From positions 1-47,944 of the IMG/VR virus record IMGVR_UViG_3300035698_002466: a stretch of 47,944 nt of DNA; one strand, written 5' to 3'. The notes beneath the pieces were generated by a model. That model saw nothing but the letters and a program-made list of their open reading frames with translations. It did not search any database and was not told the origin of the DNA. This DNA comes from a virus. Below are positions 47,239-47,944 of this stretch, piece after piece; the stretch's first letter is position 1, and the number at the start of each line of letters is the position of its first letter. Made by a program: the position numbers and the translations under genes.

Positions 47239-47944
47239 ATGGGAACGGAAATTAAAACTGGTGTTGGTCGCATTGTTTGGGGCAACCCTGCAAAGCCCCA
47301 AATCAAAAAAGACGTTCAAACAAAACAACCTGTTTTGCGCGATGGTCAACAGGTTCAACAATGGGTTTTTGGTGTTGCCTTTCCAAAAGCTGAATTTGAA
47401 CAAATGATTTGGCCCGCAATGGCGAAAGAAAGCGCACAAGGGTATCCCAACGGCGCGCCGCAACATTTCGCTTGGAAATACAATGACGGTGATGGTGTTG
47501 ATAGCAATGGGCAACCGTTTTCCAGCCGTGAAGGTTATGCTGGTCATTACGTTCTGACAATTTCAACTGAAGCGTTCGCGCCACCCGTTTATAAATTGGT
47601 AAATGGTGCATACGTCCAACTTCAGCCGGATCAAATCAAAACCGGTGATTATGTTGTTCTTGCGCTGAATATTGTTGTGAACGTTCCAACCAATCGGACG
47701 CACACACCTGGTTTGTATGTCAACCCCGTTGCGATTGAACATGTTGGTTATGGTCAAGAAATTCACAATGGGCCAGATGCGCAACAATTGTTTGGCGGTT
47801 CGCAATATCAGTTGCCAGCCGGTGCTTCACAAACACCCGTTGCATCGGGCGGCGCGGGAATGCCTGGAACCGGTCAACAGCCGCCAATGGGCCAGCAGCC
47901 GCCAATGGGCCAGCAACCGCCAATGGGCCAGCAACCGCCAATGG
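47239..47944 (+). CDS. DUF2815-like ssDNA-binding protein, N-terminal part
   Basis: The gene starts with AAAAGGAACCCAAAAATG and runs off the window into positions 1-248, giving about 315 residues when joined. It has the DUF2815 pattern: a VWGNPAKPQ start, WVFGVAFPKAEFEQMIWPAM, DGDGVDSNGQPFSSREGYAGH, and an OB-fold-like YVVLALNIVVNVPT and GLYVNPVAIEHVGYG. Members bind single-stranded DNA in phage replication. It is next to the DUF2800 nuclease and upstream of the polymerase. The MGQQPP tail begins near residue 213. Confidence 0.85.
   Translation, partial: MGTEIKTGVGRIVWGNPAKPQIKKDVQTKQPVLRDGQQVQQWVFGVAFPKAEFEQMIWPAMAKESAQGYPNGAPQHFAWKYNDGDGVDSNGQPFSSREGYAGHYVLTISTEAFAPPVYKLVNGAYVQLQPDQIKTGDYVVLALNIVVNVPTNRTHTPGLYVNPVAIEHVGYGQEIHNGPDAQQLFGGSQYQLPAGASQTPVASGGAGMPGTGQQPPMGQQPPMGQQPPMGQQPPM
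47885..47944. repeat. 18-bp tandem repeat at right contig end
   Basis: One variant copy (47885-47902, with cagcagccg), two exact copies (47903-47938) and a 6-base partial copy match the repeat at 1-120. The last 42 bases are identical to bases 1-42. Confidence 0.95.

Noticed and set aside
1-47944. tRNA genes, integrase, insertion sequences
   Set aside because: I looked for cloverleaf patterns with a GTTCGA-type loop, integrase motifs and transposase motifs and saw none that could be supported by eye.

Overview
The window looks like the complete or near-complete genome (about 47.9 kb) of a tailed double-stranded DNA phage with a long non-contractile tail (siphovirus). Evidence: terminase subunits, a DUF4055-type portal, a P22-coat-family capsid protein with its scaffold, a tape measure gene, a frameshifted pair of tail chaperones, a lambda-J-like tip protein, a lysis cassette and a phage replication module. 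Both ends lie inside the same 18-bp tandem repeat, and one reading frame runs out of the right end into the left end, so the molecule is probably circular or circularly permuted and was opened inside a gene for a DUF2815-like single-strand DNA-binding protein. No integrase or clear lysogeny repressor is seen, so a lytic life style is likely. The host is probably a Gram-negative bacterium, perhaps an alphaproteobacterium (gene-transfer-agent-type holin, ThyX, family resemblance of the structural genes); this is inference.

Layout. (1) 45345-2432, plus strand: a Pro/Ala-rich protein, a DUF2800 nuclease-like protein, the DUF2815 protein and a family B DNA polymerase. (2) 2418-27911, minus strand: lysis genes, then tail, head and packaging genes, read from terminase small subunit (27911) down to lysis (2418). 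Five spots in this minus-strand block hold short plus-strand cassettes (16445-17365 with thyX, 18876-19346, 20067-20505, 22360-22655, 26921-27319), several with their own promoter and terminator. (3) 28026-33754, plus strand: small, probably early genes with repeated strong promoters, an AT-rich repeat-bearing gap that may be an origin, two proteins with NUMOD1-like DNA-binding ends, a frameshifted cytosine methyltransferase-like gene and a dCMP deaminase. (4) 33827-37507, minus strand: zincin-like protein, DUF4406, a methyltransferase fragment, a primase-helicase and an HTH-HNH protein. (5) 37654-40282, plus strand: thirteen small overlapping genes including a MazG-like pyrophosphohydrolase. 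(6) 40238-45237, minus strand: TetR-like regulator, VRR-NUC nuclease, SLOG-like DUF2493 protein, zinc-ribbon protein, SF2 helicase, DNA methyltransferase, papain-like protein and a possible clamp-like protein.

How it works together: polymerase, primase-helicase, SF2 helicase, VRR-NUC, DUF2800 and DUF2815 form a largely self-sufficient replication and recombination set; ThyX, dCMP deaminase, MazG-like and DUF4406 proteins adjust nucleotide pools. The most unusual signals are: signal-peptide-like N-termini on the capsid, scaffold and tail-tube proteins; a strong shortage of the trinucleotide GAG/CTC, broken by one foreign-looking gene at 40016-40282; a family of near-identical promoters in front of small cassettes; a 50-residue C-terminal methyltransferase copy kept in frame and coupled to the primase gene; and a G7 tract that splits a cytosine methyltransferase-like gene.
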